From contig NZ_JACHIP010000019.1 of the NCBI RefSeq assembly GCF_014203275.1, positions 1 through 48,969 on the forward strand: a stretch of DNA of 48,969 bases, written 5' to 3'. Positions 1 through 8,923 of the stretch are shown here, in pieces. Made by a program: the position numbers and the translations under genes. Each line of letters starts with the position of its first letter. Position 1 is the first letter of the stretch. Source of the DNA: Granulicella aggregans (GTDB lineage: Bacteria; Acidobacteriota; Terriglobia; Terriglobales; Acidobacteriaceae). The notes under the pieces were generated by a model. That model was not told the DNA's origin and ran no database searches. It worked only from the letters and a program-made list of their open reading frames with translations.

Positions 1-392
1 GGCCCCAAATCGGTCGGCACGCAAATGCTGCTCAGGTACGACCAGCAAACTGCCTGACAGATTGCCCCCGGTGACAGCAATGTTGGGTCTACCCCGAATA
101 GCGTCCGCGTGACCTTCGCGTGACACGGCAGACACAGGGTGAGCATCTTCACCGGATCGCTATTCCCCGGTTCCCTGTGATGAACCGCCACCGAGCGCTT
201 GCCGCGCTTAATGGTCGAGCATCCAGGTACGCGGCAACGGTAGTCGTCGCGCTTCAACACGTCCTCACGGTGGCCGCCGAAGTAGGCCTCATCCTGCCGC
301 TTGAGCGTGTAGCATATCTGGCATAATCCCTTCGCGAGAACTTTGGAGCGCCCACAAGGGCAGTGCATCACAATCTGCTTCGACGGCTTCAT
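1..392 (-). CDS. HNH endonuclease, partial (runs off left edge)
   Basis: Translating the minus strand from the ATG at 392 gives about 130 codons with no stop before the window edge, so the C-terminus is missing. The protein has the layout of an HNH nuclease: a first Cys pair (MHCPCGRSK), a second pair at YRCRVPGC, the His-His of VAVHHREPGN, a conserved Asn, and a final CLPCHAKV. These are the zinc ligands and the beta-beta-alpha-metal active site. The ATG overlaps the stop of the upstream MobQ-like relaxase (ATGA), so the two are translationally coupled. Small HNH proteins beside mobilisation genes may nick DNA, but its target cannot be read from the sequence. The family is fairly certain; the role is unknown. 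Confidence 0.75.
   Translation of the reverse strand, partial: MKPSKQIVMHCPCGRSKVLAKGLCQICYTLKRQDEAYFGGHREDVLKRDDYRCRVPGCSTIKRGKRSVAVHHREPGNSDPVKMLTLCLPCHAKVTRTLFGVDPTLLSPGAICQAVCWSYLSSICVPTDLG
58..95 (+). repeat. 38-bp repeat, inverted copy near right edge
   Basis: 35 of 38 bases match the reverse complement of 48875-48912, by eye. The copies lie near the two ends of the window in opposite orientation. In the HNH frame (minus strand here) this copy encodes GVDPTLLSPGAI; the right copy read on the plus strand gives GVNPTLLSPRAI. It may be a duplicated fragment of the HNH gene or a short mobile repeat. Confidence 0.6.
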
Positions 393-1165
393 GGCATAAC
401 CCCCACCGCATCCAGCTCCCGCAGATCTTCGGCCAGCTTCGCTTCGATAGCGGCGATCTGCACATTCGCTTCGCGCTCCCACTCTTCGATAACCTTCGCT
501 GTCTCGCGTCTTACCTTACGGATCTCAATCACTTCCCGAAGGGCGTCGTCGTCGAGTGATCTACCTGGCTTAAGGATTTTAGGTTCGACTGCAACCTCGC
601 TCTTCCCTGGTGATAAGCGCACCACAACACCGGCATCCGCCAATGCCTCGTTCAACAGGTTGCACCATTGGGTCCTGAGCTGAAAAGGACGGCTCCGGTG
701 GTTCCAGGAGTGATCTTTCTTGGCACCATTCCGTTTGAAGAAGCGCTCACGAGGAAGCGCCCTTGTTGCCTCCGTTACACTCCGCACGCAGAACATCACA
801 TGCAGGTGATACTGCTTTTTGCCTGCGTTCAGAAGCGAATGCACCGCCATCGTGTACGGAAACGTGTTGCCAAGAAGCTCGCTGACTGCTTTTTTAGCTA
901 GAGCCTCATTCTCAGTCAGACTCAGTTCGTAAGGAAGAGCAGTCTCAAGCTCGGTGAATACCCTGGCATTCACACGTTCCTGTTCGTCCGCTGCACACCA
1001 AAAGTCGCGAGCGCTACCCGCTGCGAAAGTCGGCACATTGCCGGACTCCACGTATTCGACTTTCCCACGTGAGAAATGCGGCAGCTCCGCTCCAAGGTAG
1101 TCGAACCTCTTCATAGCCGACATTCCGCCTTCGGGTCCATGCAGTCTCAAATGCAGAATCGCCAT
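389..1165 (-). CDS. MobA/MobL (MobQ)-like relaxase
   Basis: 258 aa. The N-terminal half has the relaxase signature: the stretch with TELETALPYELS corresponds to the ALP-ELS segment of MobA/MobL enzymes, and QYHLHVMFCVRS is the histidine (HxH) metal-binding motif. These enzymes cleave oriT in one strand and carry it covalently into the recipient. The C-terminal third is charged and probably coiled-coil (REVIEIRKVRRETAKVIEEW). It is shorter than many MobA proteins, which carry extra primase or helicase domains. The start ATG at 1165 follows a clear GAGGAGA ribosome site. It sits 22 bp downstream of the resolvase gene and overlaps the HNH gene. A second relaxase, of MobF type, is at 38.3 kb, so this one could be a remnant of an integrated mobilisable plasmid. 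Confidence 0.72.
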   Translation of the reverse strand: MAILHLRLHGPEGGMSAMKRFDYLGAELPHFSRGKVEYVESGNVPTFAAGSARDFWCAADEQERVNARVFTELETALPYELSLTENEALAKKAVSELLGNTFPYTMAVHSLLNAGKKQYHLHVMFCVRSVTEATRALPRERFFKRNGAKKDHSWNHRSRPFQLRTQWCNLLNEALADAGVVVRLSPGKSEVAVEPKILKPGRSLDDDALREVIEIRKVRRETAKVIEEWEREANVQIAAIEAKLAEDLRELDAVGVMP

Positions 1166-1187
1166 ATGTCTCCTCTGCCGTCTGTAC

Positions 1188-1799
1188 TCAGGCGACTTCG
1201 CGCTTACTGTAGCGGTGCAGCGTCATCCTCGATATCTTGAACTCCCGCGCAAGCTCCGAGGGTTTTTCCCCAGCAGCTAATCTCCCCAGGAGCGAAGCTA
1301 CGACAGCCGCGTTCAGCATTGCCGGCCTGCCTTTATACACGCCCCGTTTCTTCGCCAGCGCAATTCCCTCTCCCTGGCGCTCGCGGATCAGTTGCCGCTC
1401 AAACTCGGCAATCGCTCCCATCACGCTCAGGAGTAGATTCGCCATCGGCGAATCCTCTCCGGTGAAGATCAGATTTTCTTTGACGAACTCCACCCGAACT
1501 CCGCGCTCGGTCATTCCAAACACGAGCTTGCGCAGATCATCCAGGTTGCGCCCCAGCCGGTCCATGGAGTGACACACAACGGTGTCTCCGTCTCGGATGA
1601 AGCCAAGCAGCGCCGTGAGTTGCGGACGCTTAATGTCTTTCCCAGACGTGCGATCGACGAAACGCTTGTCCAGCTCCACTCCGTCAAGCTGCCGGTCTTC
1701 CCGCTGGTCAAGCGTACTCACGCGGATATAGCCCACCCGTTGCCCTTTTGAGGGCCGGGGGTTCTTCTTTGTAACAGTAGGTTCCTTGACCCTCGGCAT
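1188..1799 (-). CDS. Serine recombinase (resolvase/invertase family)
   Basis: About 203 aa from the ATG at 1799 (MPRVKEP). The reading frame stays open to 1895, but that extension would cross the res-like palindrome, so the shorter start is preferred; its ribosome site is weak. The catalytic domain is complete: YIRVSTLDQ with the nucleophilic Ser, then MDRLGRNLDDL, and GAIAEFERQLIRERQGEGI leading into helix E. A C-terminal helix-turn-helix (PSELAREFKISRMTLHRY) follows. Such enzymes resolve plasmid multimers or transposon cointegrates, or invert DNA. With a palindromic site just upstream and a plasmid setting, multimer resolution is the likely job. Family very sure, role inferred. Confidence 0.9.
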   Translation of the reverse strand: MPRVKEPTVTKKNPRPSKGQRVGYIRVSTLDQREDRQLDGVELDKRFVDRTSGKDIKRPQLTALLGFIRDGDTVVCHSMDRLGRNLDDLRKLVFGMTERGVRVEFVKENLIFTGEDSPMANLLLSVMGAIAEFERQLIRERQGEGIALAKKRGVYKGRPAMLNAAVVASLLGRLAAGEKPSELAREFKISRMTLHRYSKREVA

Positions 1800-1804
1800 T
1801 ACCT

Positions 1805-1837
1805 GTATCATAAAGGAGATTGCAATCCTTGTGATAC
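1805..1837. promoter_or_regulatory. Res-like inverted repeat upstream of resolvase
   Basis: 33 bp with arms GTATCATAAAG and, inverted, GTATCACAAGG around a short centre; the outer six bases match perfectly. The length and the position just upstream of a serine recombinase gene, between it and a divergent ORF, fit resolvase binding site I, where strand exchange occurs and which also autoregulates the gene. No accessory subsites were mapped. Confidence 0.5.
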
Positions 1838-1893
1838 GTGTTTTGCAGGAACCTGTTACGTATCGCTGGGGTATACCCAAGGAGACATAGCTC

Positions 1894-2235
1894 ATGGGAC
1901 GAAGAGCACATCAAAAAACAAGTCCCCAACGGATGACGTTGAGGGAAGCTCTTCTATTGAATGACGTTCCTTTCTGGACTAGCGCCGCAGTTGCCGTGCT
2001 TGACGAACTACCCGCATCGTTGGCCCTCAATAGTAAGGAACTTTCCGAGCTGCTTCCCTTGCTCACTCATCCAGAACGGATTCCAGAGCCTTACGGACGG
2101 CGAGCACAGCAGATTGCAACAGCTTTTCGACAATTCTCTGACCAGCGTTGTAGAGACGGTATTGGTGCTGAATTCGTTAGGGCACACGAGTGTCAACTCA
2201 TCCACAATGAACGCGTATCCCAAGGCCTCACATGA
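1894..2235 (+). CDS. Hypothetical protein, 113 aa
   Basis: A small ORF divergent from the resolvase. It starts at an ATG preceded by AAGGAGA at good spacing, which is the main reason to believe it. The product is basic at the N-terminus (MGRRAHQKTSPQR) and otherwise mixed, with predicted helices (LDELPASLALNSKELSELL) and no domain I recognise. Its last 8 bases overlap the end of the convergent McrC-like gene. Possible roles include a small accessory protein of the resolvase locus or of the adjacent defence operon. Confidence 0.45.
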   Translation: MGRRAHQKTSPQRMTLREALLLNDVPFWTSAAVAVLDELPASLALNSKELSELLPLLTHPERIPEPYGRRAQQIATAFRQFSDQRCRDGIGAEFVRAHECQLIHNERVSQGLT

Positions 2236-3559
2236 TGATTTGTGGAACAGGCGCTGAGGCTAGTAATCCTTCGGTTCGGCGTAATGAAAGCCACTCTGAT
2301 AACAAGGTATCCATCCGGCCACCAAGCGCACATACCTTCGGATCATTATCATGCGCTCCGAGCAGAACAAGTCTGTTGCCGCCTTCAGTGCCAACCTCTG
2401 TAAACAGATCGTCGTCAGACAAGAAGCACAGAGCGCCCCAGAAAGGGTACTGCTGAAACGTACCTCGAAAGTTCTCTAAATATCCCAACATCTTGTACGT
2501 TTCTTCTGGCCGAGTCGCTCCATAGGACTTGCGGTTCTTTGCGTCGATCACCAGATAACGACTGTCCTCACCAATCAATGTGATATCGGGAATGCCCTTC
2601 AGCGCATTACCTGAGTGGACGTAGCGCCATCGAGCAGAAGAACTGGGCAATGACTTCTGGAACCACACATCGAAAGTGTATTCCTCAAACCTGAGAGTAC
2701 ATATTGATCGCCCAGCTCTTTGCCAAAGAAGCCGGGGGCCTTCTACTGTAACCGCTCCGATACGCCGAAATGACTCAATGACCTGGTTCAAACACCACAC
2801 CTCAAAAACGCGATCAGCAAAGAACTCCCCTGCGGGGAATGCCAGCATCAGGTCCACCATCCGGTCAGCTAAATCGGGACTAGCAAGAGTCGCATCGAAC
2901 GTCCACTGTCCGTACCAAATAGCAAGCCGCCCGTATGCCGCCTGATTGCCCGTTTGACGTTTTCGGAGACGATGCTCTGTCTCCCGCCGGAGAATAGTGG
3001 AGCTGCGAGCAGGAAGAACTTTCTGCCATGGCGTAGCATGTAGCCGTTCCCTCGCCCAGCGAAGTAGGTTGAGGCTGTAGTTGCGTTCTGCACTTACGAT
3101 CAAACCCGTTGCCTCGTTGAGCCGCCTGATCAATTGGCGCAATGCGTCGACGACGAGCTGATTCTCTGGTGTGTTTGCGGACGCTTTTGCGACCAAGACC
3201 GGTAAGCTCTTGGGCCATGAAAGGTTAGTGCCACGGCGAGCTAGATACACTGCTATATCGAGGCGTCCGTTGAGAGATCCCTTCGATTCTGTTCGAACGA
3301 TCTCTGAGGTTTGCGAGACTCCTCGTTCGATGTCTTCGATGATGGGCTTCAACTGGAGTCCACACGCTACAGCGTGGCGGAGTCTTAGAAGACGTCTAAA
3401 ACTCTCAAATTCCTCCGGTTGGTCATCGCCCACCTCGATAGCGGTCGGTTCCAGAGAGACCTGCTCGGAGTAGACGTAGGACGATAGGAGCGGCAATGCC
3501 TCTCTAAGGAATCGACGGTTTAGGAGTGTCTCACTCAACGAAGTGTGTACCCGCAGCAA
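2228..3559 (-). CDS. McrC-like PD-(D/E)xK nuclease subunit
   Basis: 443 aa. The middle carries the McrC/DUF2357 hallmark GRLDIAVYLARRG followed by ANTPENQLVVDALRQL. The C-terminal part has the nuclease core: GIPDITLI, then YLVIDAKNR (the D-x-K lysine), then a helix with ETYKMLGYL. In McrBC this subunit binds the ring-shaped AAA+ motor and cuts DNA. The gene is last in the operon and overlaps the McrB-like gene by 29 bp, so the two are almost certainly made together. The TTG at 3559 has no strong ribosome site; a second TTG at 3538, next to the McrB-like stop, is an alternative start. Whether it cuts methylated DNA (type IV) or unmethylated DNA (as in LlaJI or BsuMI) depends on the upstream genes. 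Confidence 0.82.
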   Translation of the reverse strand: MLRVHTSLSETLLNRRFLREALPLLSSYVYSEQVSLEPTAIEVGDDQPEEFESFRRLLRLRHAVACGLQLKPIIEDIERGVSQTSEIVRTESKGSLNGRLDIAVYLARRGTNLSWPKSLPVLVAKASANTPENQLVVDALRQLIRRLNEATGLIVSAERNYSLNLLRWARERLHATPWQKVLPARSSTILRRETEHRLRKRQTGNQAAYGRLAIWYGQWTFDATLASPDLADRMVDLMLAFPAGEFFADRVFEVWCLNQVIESFRRIGAVTVEGPRLLWQRAGRSICTLRFEEYTFDVWFQKSLPSSSARWRYVHSGNALKGIPDITLIGEDSRYLVIDAKNRKSYGATRPEETYKMLGYLENFRGTFQQYPFWGALCFLSDDDLFTEVGTEGGNRLVLLGAHDNDPKVCALGGRMDTLLSEWLSLRRTEGLLASAPVPQIIM

Positions 3560-4778
3560 CGATACCTAGAAGTTCTCGGCGGGTCGCCTTATTGAAGGGA
3601 GCGACGAGAGTAGTTGCGAATTCTTGGAGAACTTCGGGAGCGACAACATCGGTATCAAATAGAGGGACAAGCTTTACAGACACCGCCCAATCCAAGAGCC
3701 CCGCTGCCGCTTCATCCGAAGCTCCGTCTTGTAGTAGGCGAAGCATGAACAACTCAAGCGTATCGATGATCTGTGCCGTACCGATCGGCAAATGGGGGAT
3801 GCGCTGTTCGGGGCCAGCATAGCGCACACGCTCAACAAGGTCGAAAAGGCTCACGACCAATGGGCCGAAAGAGCCAAGGAGCCTTTCTCTATAGGTGTCC
3901 GCAAGCTGCTGTTCGTTAGAATCTTCTCCTATATTTGTTCGCTTCGCAGTCCTTATTGCCGCCCTCCGAACCACCAAACGGAACTCTTGGACAGCGAGCG
4001 GCGCAGGCTCTGAAGAGCTGCTCCAGAGAACGCCTTCTGGTTTCCTATCAGGAATGTTTACTGTGATGAAAGTGAAGCGCCGCCGAATAGCCTGACTGAG
4101 ATTATTTACAAATTGCCGGTCGAAGGAATTAAGTGTGGCGACGATCCGAAAGCGCCGGGGGACCACCAGGTTTCGGTTTCCATCCCGTTGATGAGGAAGA
4201 GTGATTGGTGTTGCCGCATCGCTTCCAAGTACCGTGAACAGCTCGCCGAATGCTCGATCCATATTGGCCCGGTTCAACTCGTCAATCAACAGCCACTCAG
4301 CTTGCGGCTCAGAAGGATCGTCGAAGTGTTTCACAATAGTGTTTGCACACTTGATGGCTGATTCGGTGAAGTACCCATTCACTGGCACAATCTCTTCTTT
4401 CCGATCCGAGTGTAGGCGGAGTTCGAGACGTCCGATCACATCGAACACGGTCCAGTCTTCATGAGCAGTTACCGGAAACACAGATGCTTGAAAGGCATCA
4501 CATAATGCACGCGCGAGGCTGGATTTACCTGTGCCTGGCGGCCCTTGAAGAATTACATGCCCCGCCCGTAGCGCCGCCGCCACAGCTCTAAGGGTATCCT
4601 CCGGAAATAGCAGGCCGTCCGTGGCCTTCTCTAAGCGTTCAAGGAAATCTGGCTGCCACTCAAGATCGTAGTCAGAGATCTCTCGAATACGTTCGATCTT
4701 GTCGTGGAAGTCTGTTGGTGGAATCGCCCCCTGTTCGACGAGGGTGTCTTCGTTGATATCAGGCATCTTCACCTCCAA
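3531..4778 (-). CDS. McrB-like AAA+ ATPase/GTPase
   Basis: 415 aa with one AAA+ module: Walker A GPPGTGKS at residues 79-86, Walker B LLIDELNRA at 163-171, a sensor TLNSFDR around 215-221 and an arginine-finger segment IRRRF at 231-235. The DELNRA form of Walker B is typical of the McrB/MoxR branch. The N-terminus (about 60 residues) is short and lacks a recognisable methyl-DNA-binding domain, so target recognition probably lies in the 404-aa protein encoded just upstream, whose gene overlaps this start by 20 bp. Nucleotide preference (GTP versus ATP) cannot be told, because the classical McrB signature after Walker B reads LNSFD here. It is expected to form a ring that drives the McrC-like nuclease. 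Confidence 0.85.
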   Translation of the reverse strand: MEVKMPDINEDTLVEQGAIPPTDFHDKIERIREISDYDLEWQPDFLERLEKATDGLLFPEDTLRAVAAALRAGHVILQGPPGTGKSSLARALCDAFQASVFPVTAHEDWTVFDVIGRLELRLHSDRKEEIVPVNGYFTESAIKCANTIVKHFDDPSEPQAEWLLIDELNRANMDRAFGELFTVLGSDAATPITLPHQRDGNRNLVVPRRFRIVATLNSFDRQFVNNLSQAIRRRFTFITVNIPDRKPEGVLWSSSSEPAPLAVQEFRLVVRRAAIRTAKRTNIGEDSNEQQLADTYRERLLGSFGPLVVSLFDLVERVRYAGPEQRIPHLPIGTAQIIDTLELFMLRLLQDGASDEAAAGLLDWAVSVKLVPLFDTDVVAPEVLQEFATTLVAPFNKATRRELLGIVAAGTHFVE

Positions 4779-5973
4779 AAAGCTCTTCGATTAAGCGGAT
4801 GTTGGTGATTGGCCTAGCTTTTCGCAAGGACACCTCCACAGTGTCGGAATTTATAAGGTCCTTCGTCAAAACCAGATAAGACCAACGGGTGTCGGTCGAA
4901 AGAATGACCCGCTGTCCACGAGCAACCTGACACAAAACCCATAAGCGGCCACGGACAGACACCTGATTTCCGGCTTGCTCTCCGCGCTCTACATGCTCCC
5001 CGATCTTTAGGAGGAGTACCTTGTCTCCAGCAAGATCAAGAATTTGAGGTGCGCTAGCGGCTGCAACACCGGCTAACGTTGGGACGGTTGCCCCGAGGTA
5101 TTGGAAATAAGCCTGTTCGTCTGTGAAGGTCGGAGCCGTGGGCAAGCGATCGACATACAACGCACTTGCAGCACAGTCAGATAAGGTCGTTCGGTCTCCT
5201 AGAGCAGCCGAGACAAGTGGCAAAAGCTCGCGGTCGATGAAATGCCTACGCCGACTCTCCGTCGGTCCATAGTGTTCACTCGTATCATCTTGGCGGAGTA
5301 CCAAATGATTTAAACCTGCATGGTTTGCAATCTGATTTAAAGAATTGTAGAACCCGCCCTTGCGGTTCTCCACCGGCAGTTCAAAGGTCTTCAGGAGAGA
5401 AGTGTCCATCCGAAGCGCACCCACCGCCGCTACAGCTCGCTTTGCTTGGGACGTTGAAAAGACCCGGCAAAGAATCCGCTCCAACTCTGTCCACCAAAAA
5501 TAATCGCCGAGATCACGCATTGCAGAAAACAGAAATCGGTAGGGCAACACATCGGCAGAACGATGCGCTACGCTCCTGCGTCCTCCTCGCGGTGGCCCTT
5601 GGACCGGGTAGCGAAATAGCAGGTTTAGGCCGATCCAGACGAATGCCTCACGGTTCAATGCCTTTGCCGCCTGATAAATCTGGTGGCCGCCAGGCGTAAC
5701 AGTAACCGCGTTCGAGCGGGATATTACATATAACAGCCCAAACTCTTCGAAAGTTGCTTTCCAGCTTTCTACTGCGTGCGGATCAAGCCTGCGTGGGGCG
5801 CTCGAAGATCCCCAATAACCTTTGAGATCGCTGTAGGACATGCCGTCGCGATCGTAGAACGATTCAAACGTCACCCATGCCTCTTGAGACTTCACATCGC
5901 CACTAAATGGATTTGGGTATCCATAGCTGTTGACCCGCCAATAATCGAGCACGTCCAACGGAATCGGAGCCAT
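4759..5973 (-). CDS. Uncharacterised protein of McrBC-like operon
   Basis: 404 aa, not recognised. No nucleotide-binding or nuclease motif is visible. The N-terminal 130 residues (DVLDYWRVNSYGYPNPFSG, then a helical segment ending in VTPGGHQIYQAAKAL) look like a winged-helix type arrangement. The central part is rich in Arg and aromatic residues. The C-terminal 90 residues are predicted beta-rich (KVLLLKIGEHVERGEQ, VSVRGRLWVLCQV). It starts 3 bp after the methyltransferase stop and overlaps the McrB-like gene, so it is an integral member of the operon. DNA recognition or coupling between methyltransferase and motor is the natural guess, because the McrB-like protein has no binding domain of its own. 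Function is inference only. Confidence 0.7.
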   Translation of the reverse strand: MAPIPLDVLDYWRVNSYGYPNPFSGDVKSQEAWVTFESFYDRDGMSYSDLKGYWGSSSAPRRLDPHAVESWKATFEEFGLLYVISRSNAVTVTPGGHQIYQAAKALNREAFVWIGLNLLFRYPVQGPPRGGRRSVAHRSADVLPYRFLFSAMRDLGDYFWWTELERILCRVFSTSQAKRAVAAVGALRMDTSLLKTFELPVENRKGGFYNSLNQIANHAGLNHLVLRQDDTSEHYGPTESRRRHFIDRELLPLVSAALGDRTTLSDCAASALYVDRLPTAPTFTDEQAYFQYLGATVPTLAGVAAASAPQILDLAGDKVLLLKIGEHVERGEQAGNQVSVRGRLWVLCQVARGQRVILSTDTRWSYLVLTKDLINSDTVEVSLRKARPITNIRLIEELFGGEDA

Positions 5974-5976
5974 AGG

Positions 5977-7371
5977 TTAGTTCGCCACCTCGTCATGTCT
6001 AAGAGTGAAGGCTGGCATAGGCAAACGGCTTGGATACTGAGCGTTGCTACGGGTGTTCTTTAGGGTAATGACCCAATCCATCGTTATGATCCCCCCCCGC
6101 CCAGCGCGCGGAAACTTCATATAGTGTCTGCGAATCCGGTAGGCAAAGGCTTTTTGAAAGGCGAAACCCGCTTCCGCCGCAAGACGTATCAATGAGTCAT
6201 GTATGGGGAGCGCCCCTTGCGTGCTTTGACTGTTGCCGATCACCAATACATAGAGGCCGTTACGCTTGAGAGCCCTGCTAGCCGATTCAAAGTGACGTGA
6301 CATGCTATCGCAGTAAGCCCGCATAGCTTCTATTCGGCCAGGACTGATCTCCGATTCACATATGAGGTCACTCAAGCATGCGGGAAGTGAAAGACTTCCC
6401 TGCTTAACCGGGTTCTTCGCTCCGGTCACGCCTCGACGCATACTGTTGAATACCTTTCGATTTGGAACGCCCAAGAGAGGCCCCAACCAGAAATACTCGA
6501 GCATGAAGTTGTACATATAGTCCACCGAATCGAGATACGGCGGGCTCGTCACGATGAGATCTACAGAACTATCCGGTAGAGGTATGTCAGTCGCACTTCC
6601 TCGCATAACCACGCTAGATGCACCAGCCAGGCGCACTTTAGACAGATCTTCTAGTCCACTGATGGCCTTTTCCAACGCTTTCCAGAACGTTGGTGCAACG
6701 ATCGGAGGCGACTTCTTTAGAGTGCCCGACACGTATGTCTTCTGGGTTTGATCATCGGCATTCGACACCCAACGGATTATCGAGCTGAAGACACAAAGGA
6801 AAAAGGTTCGTTCTTCTTCTGTACAGTCGATCCGCTGGATTGCAGCAAAGAGCCCTTGCAGACTTCCCCAATTCGAGGATGAAAACCAATGCCCAAAGTT
6901 GGCGATATCGTCCATTGGAGGTGCAAGATCAATCGCTGTGTCAGCCCATTTCCCCTTCAGCTTCGTGGCAAGATCACGAATTCGGGAGGGGCACACTTCA
7001 GTCGTTTTCGCACGAGAGATCAAGCAGGCAAGTGGATCTAAGTCCAATCCAATTCCCTTTCGCGCACGCGATAGAGTCTCTACAAGAGTCGTGCCGGAGC
7101 CGCAGAATGGATCAAGGACAACACTGTCTCTAAGCGCAAACTGATCCAATGCCCACGCGGGCACTCTCGGGATGTATTTTGCAGGAAACCGGTGAAACCC
7201 ATGCGTCAATGCCGAAGTTTTGTTGGCCAGACTTAGAGAAAAGAGATCGCCATTCTGGATATGTTTGAATGACGGAAATTGTGCGACTTCGCTGAAGAGT
7301 TCAGACGCACGCTCGCGAGGCTCTTCAGCCGGTTCATCTAAATCGATCAATGTCGGTTGAAGCGCTTCCAC
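5977..7371 (-). CDS. DNA methyltransferase (amino-type), first of pair
   Basis: 464 aa. The S-adenosylmethionine site is DPFCGSGT at residues 87-94, followed by GIGLDLDPLACLISRAKT. The catalytic motif TSPPY is at 275-279, in DLIVTSPPYLDSVDYM. SPPY-type motifs belong to enzymes modifying exocyclic amino groups (N4-cytosine or N6-adenine). The order, motif I then a spacer of about 180 residues then SPPY, leaves room for a target-recognition segment between them. The start is a GTG at 7371 preceded by AGAAGGA; a distant alternative is not needed. It lies 18 bp downstream of a second, divergent methyltransferase. Having two modification enzymes points to an asymmetric site or to strand-specific methylation. 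Modified base and target are unknown. Confidence 0.85.
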   Translation of the reverse strand: MEALQPTLIDLDEPAEEPRERASELFSEVAQFPSFKHIQNGDLFSLSLANKTSALTHGFHRFPAKYIPRVPAWALDQFALRDSVVLDPFCGSGTTLVETLSRARKGIGLDLDPLACLISRAKTTEVCPSRIRDLATKLKGKWADTAIDLAPPMDDIANFGHWFSSSNWGSLQGLFAAIQRIDCTEEERTFFLCVFSSIIRWVSNADDQTQKTYVSGTLKKSPPIVAPTFWKALEKAISGLEDLSKVRLAGASSVVMRGSATDIPLPDSSVDLIVTSPPYLDSVDYMYNFMLEYFWLGPLLGVPNRKVFNSMRRGVTGAKNPVKQGSLSLPACLSDLICESEISPGRIEAMRAYCDSMSRHFESASRALKRNGLYVLVIGNSQSTQGALPIHDSLIRLAAEAGFAFQKAFAYRIRRHYMKFPRAGRGGIITMDWVITLKNTRSNAQYPSRLPMPAFTLRHDEVAN

Positions 7372-7389
7372 TTGATATCCTTCTGCCTG

Positions 7390-8856
7390 CTACGTGGAGA
7401 GAACCACTACACTTTCACGCATGTTGTCCTGGAATCGGGACAATTGATTTCGCTGTTGAGGAGCTACCGTGAGATGCCGAGTAACGAGGACCTCGGCTTT
7501 TTTAAACCCGCTTTCTAAGGCGATTTTTGCCAAAATCACATCGGTAGGCACGATCACGCCAGCAAAAGCGGAATTGCCCACCACAACAAAACACTTACCA
7601 CTATGGAGCGTCTTTCGGCAGTGTTTCAGCGTTGTCCGCATATCCTCGAAATACCCTCGGAGAAGAGCAGGTACACCCATCCGCCAACTACTGGCGTCTT
7701 GGTCCATCAGGCCAATCAGCTTCTCTAGTTCGCTAATTGGTTCGTAGGGCCGAGTGAGATCTGCACCCAGATGCGATCGCAATGACGCTTTGCGGAAGCG
7801 ATTGATCGACTCATAGGAGTCTACGAAGCCGCCGAACCACAGTTCAACCTTCATGGATTCGAAATAATCGAAGCGGTTCGCATAGGGTGGGCTGAAGATC
7901 ACCGACTCATACTTGCGGGTTCCCAGCAACGAATCCATTTCCAGCACGTTTCCGTGCACCACCTCTTGTTTCGCCCAATCTCCCTTGCGCCAAAACTTGG
8001 TGTCCTGCAGCATCATTTGTATCTGGGCTTCGAACGCATCGCGCACAAAAAGCTCTTGATCGTCGCCGAACCGCTCAGTCTGCCAGGCACCTTCAAGCCT
8101 CTGCACATAGCCGGTTTTTAGTCGCTTCTTATTCCGGTACTTTATGCCATTGCCTTCTTTGAAGTAGCTGCCGACGCTCTCAAGGATGGCGATCCACGCC
8201 AGCATCAGAAAATCGCGGCTCTCGCTATCATCTGAGAACTCTGACTCGATTAGCCTTCGAATCTTGAGCAGCGTATCGGTTATCACCGGTTCAAAGACCT
8301 TGCTCGCAATTGACAATGCTGGCAAAGGCCAAGCTTTACCCAAGTCACCGGTGTTCGTCAGCATGGCAGCAAAGCGCTTCAGTGCCGCGATCTTCCCTTT
8401 GGGCAACGGCGTCAGCTTGACCTTCGTCGCGAATACAGCCAATGGATTTATGTCGATGCCCGTGGAGCTATAGCCATTTTCTGCCGCTCCAATCAGAATG
8501 GAGCCGCACCCACAAAAGGGATCGAGAATGCTCGATCCAAGCCCAAGCTTCGTTATGAGGTGGGGGGAGTATGCTTCGCGGTATCGCATCCATCTATGGA
8601 TCGGTGATGCGGCATTTCCCTTCCAATTGACAAACGACGACAGATCAGACCGCTCGCTGAACGGAACAGACTCGTTGAGTTTTCGCAGAATACTAGTGAG
8701 AGTCCGCGCCCGCGCTTCCTCGCCACCCTTCAACCTTGCCTTTTGATCCGCAAGAAACGTGTTTGGTTCGCCACAATAAGCCAGAGTGTCGCGAGAGAGA
8801 ACAGCCCTCACGTCTCGCGTTCCCTGTTCATTTGCTTGGCGCTGTAGATTTCGCAA
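7390..8856 (-). CDS. DNA methyltransferase (amino-type), second of pair
   Basis: 488 aa. Motif I is LDPFCGCGS near residues 111-119, followed by STGIDINPLAVFATKVK; the catalytic FSPPY is at 321-325, in SVIFSPPYANRFDYFESMK. The architecture matches the next gene but the sequence is only distantly similar, so this is not a recent duplicate. The N-terminal 100 residues contain a segment (SPIHRWMRYREAYSPHLITKL) that places the first domain against the cofactor site. The start is uncertain: the TTG at 8856 has a poor ribosome site, and a GTG at 8811 follows a better purine stretch. It lies 67 bp downstream of the small RHH gene. With its neighbour it would protect the host from the McrBC-like nuclease if the system is restriction-modification. 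Confidence 0.83.
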   Translation of the reverse strand: MRNLQRQANEQGTRDVRAVLSRDTLAYCGEPNTFLADQKARLKGGEEARARTLTSILRKLNESVPFSERSDLSSFVNWKGNAASPIHRWMRYREAYSPHLITKLGLGSSILDPFCGCGSILIGAAENGYSSTGIDINPLAVFATKVKLTPLPKGKIAALKRFAAMLTNTGDLGKAWPLPALSIASKVFEPVITDTLLKIRRLIESEFSDDSESRDFLMLAWIAILESVGSYFKEGNGIKYRNKKRLKTGYVQRLEGAWQTERFGDDQELFVRDAFEAQIQMMLQDTKFWRKGDWAKQEVVHGNVLEMDSLLGTRKYESVIFSPPYANRFDYFESMKVELWFGGFVDSYESINRFRKASLRSHLGADLTRPYEPISELEKLIGLMDQDASSWRMGVPALLRGYFEDMRTTLKHCRKTLHSGKCFVVVGNSAFAGVIVPTDVILAKIALESGFKKAEVLVTRHLTVAPQQRNQLSRFQDNMRESVVVLST

Positions 8857-8923
8857 ATTATTATCCGTTCGATTCCTAAGCCTGTTTGTCGGAAAGATTG
8901 CGTTTGATCAAACGCAAAGCCCT

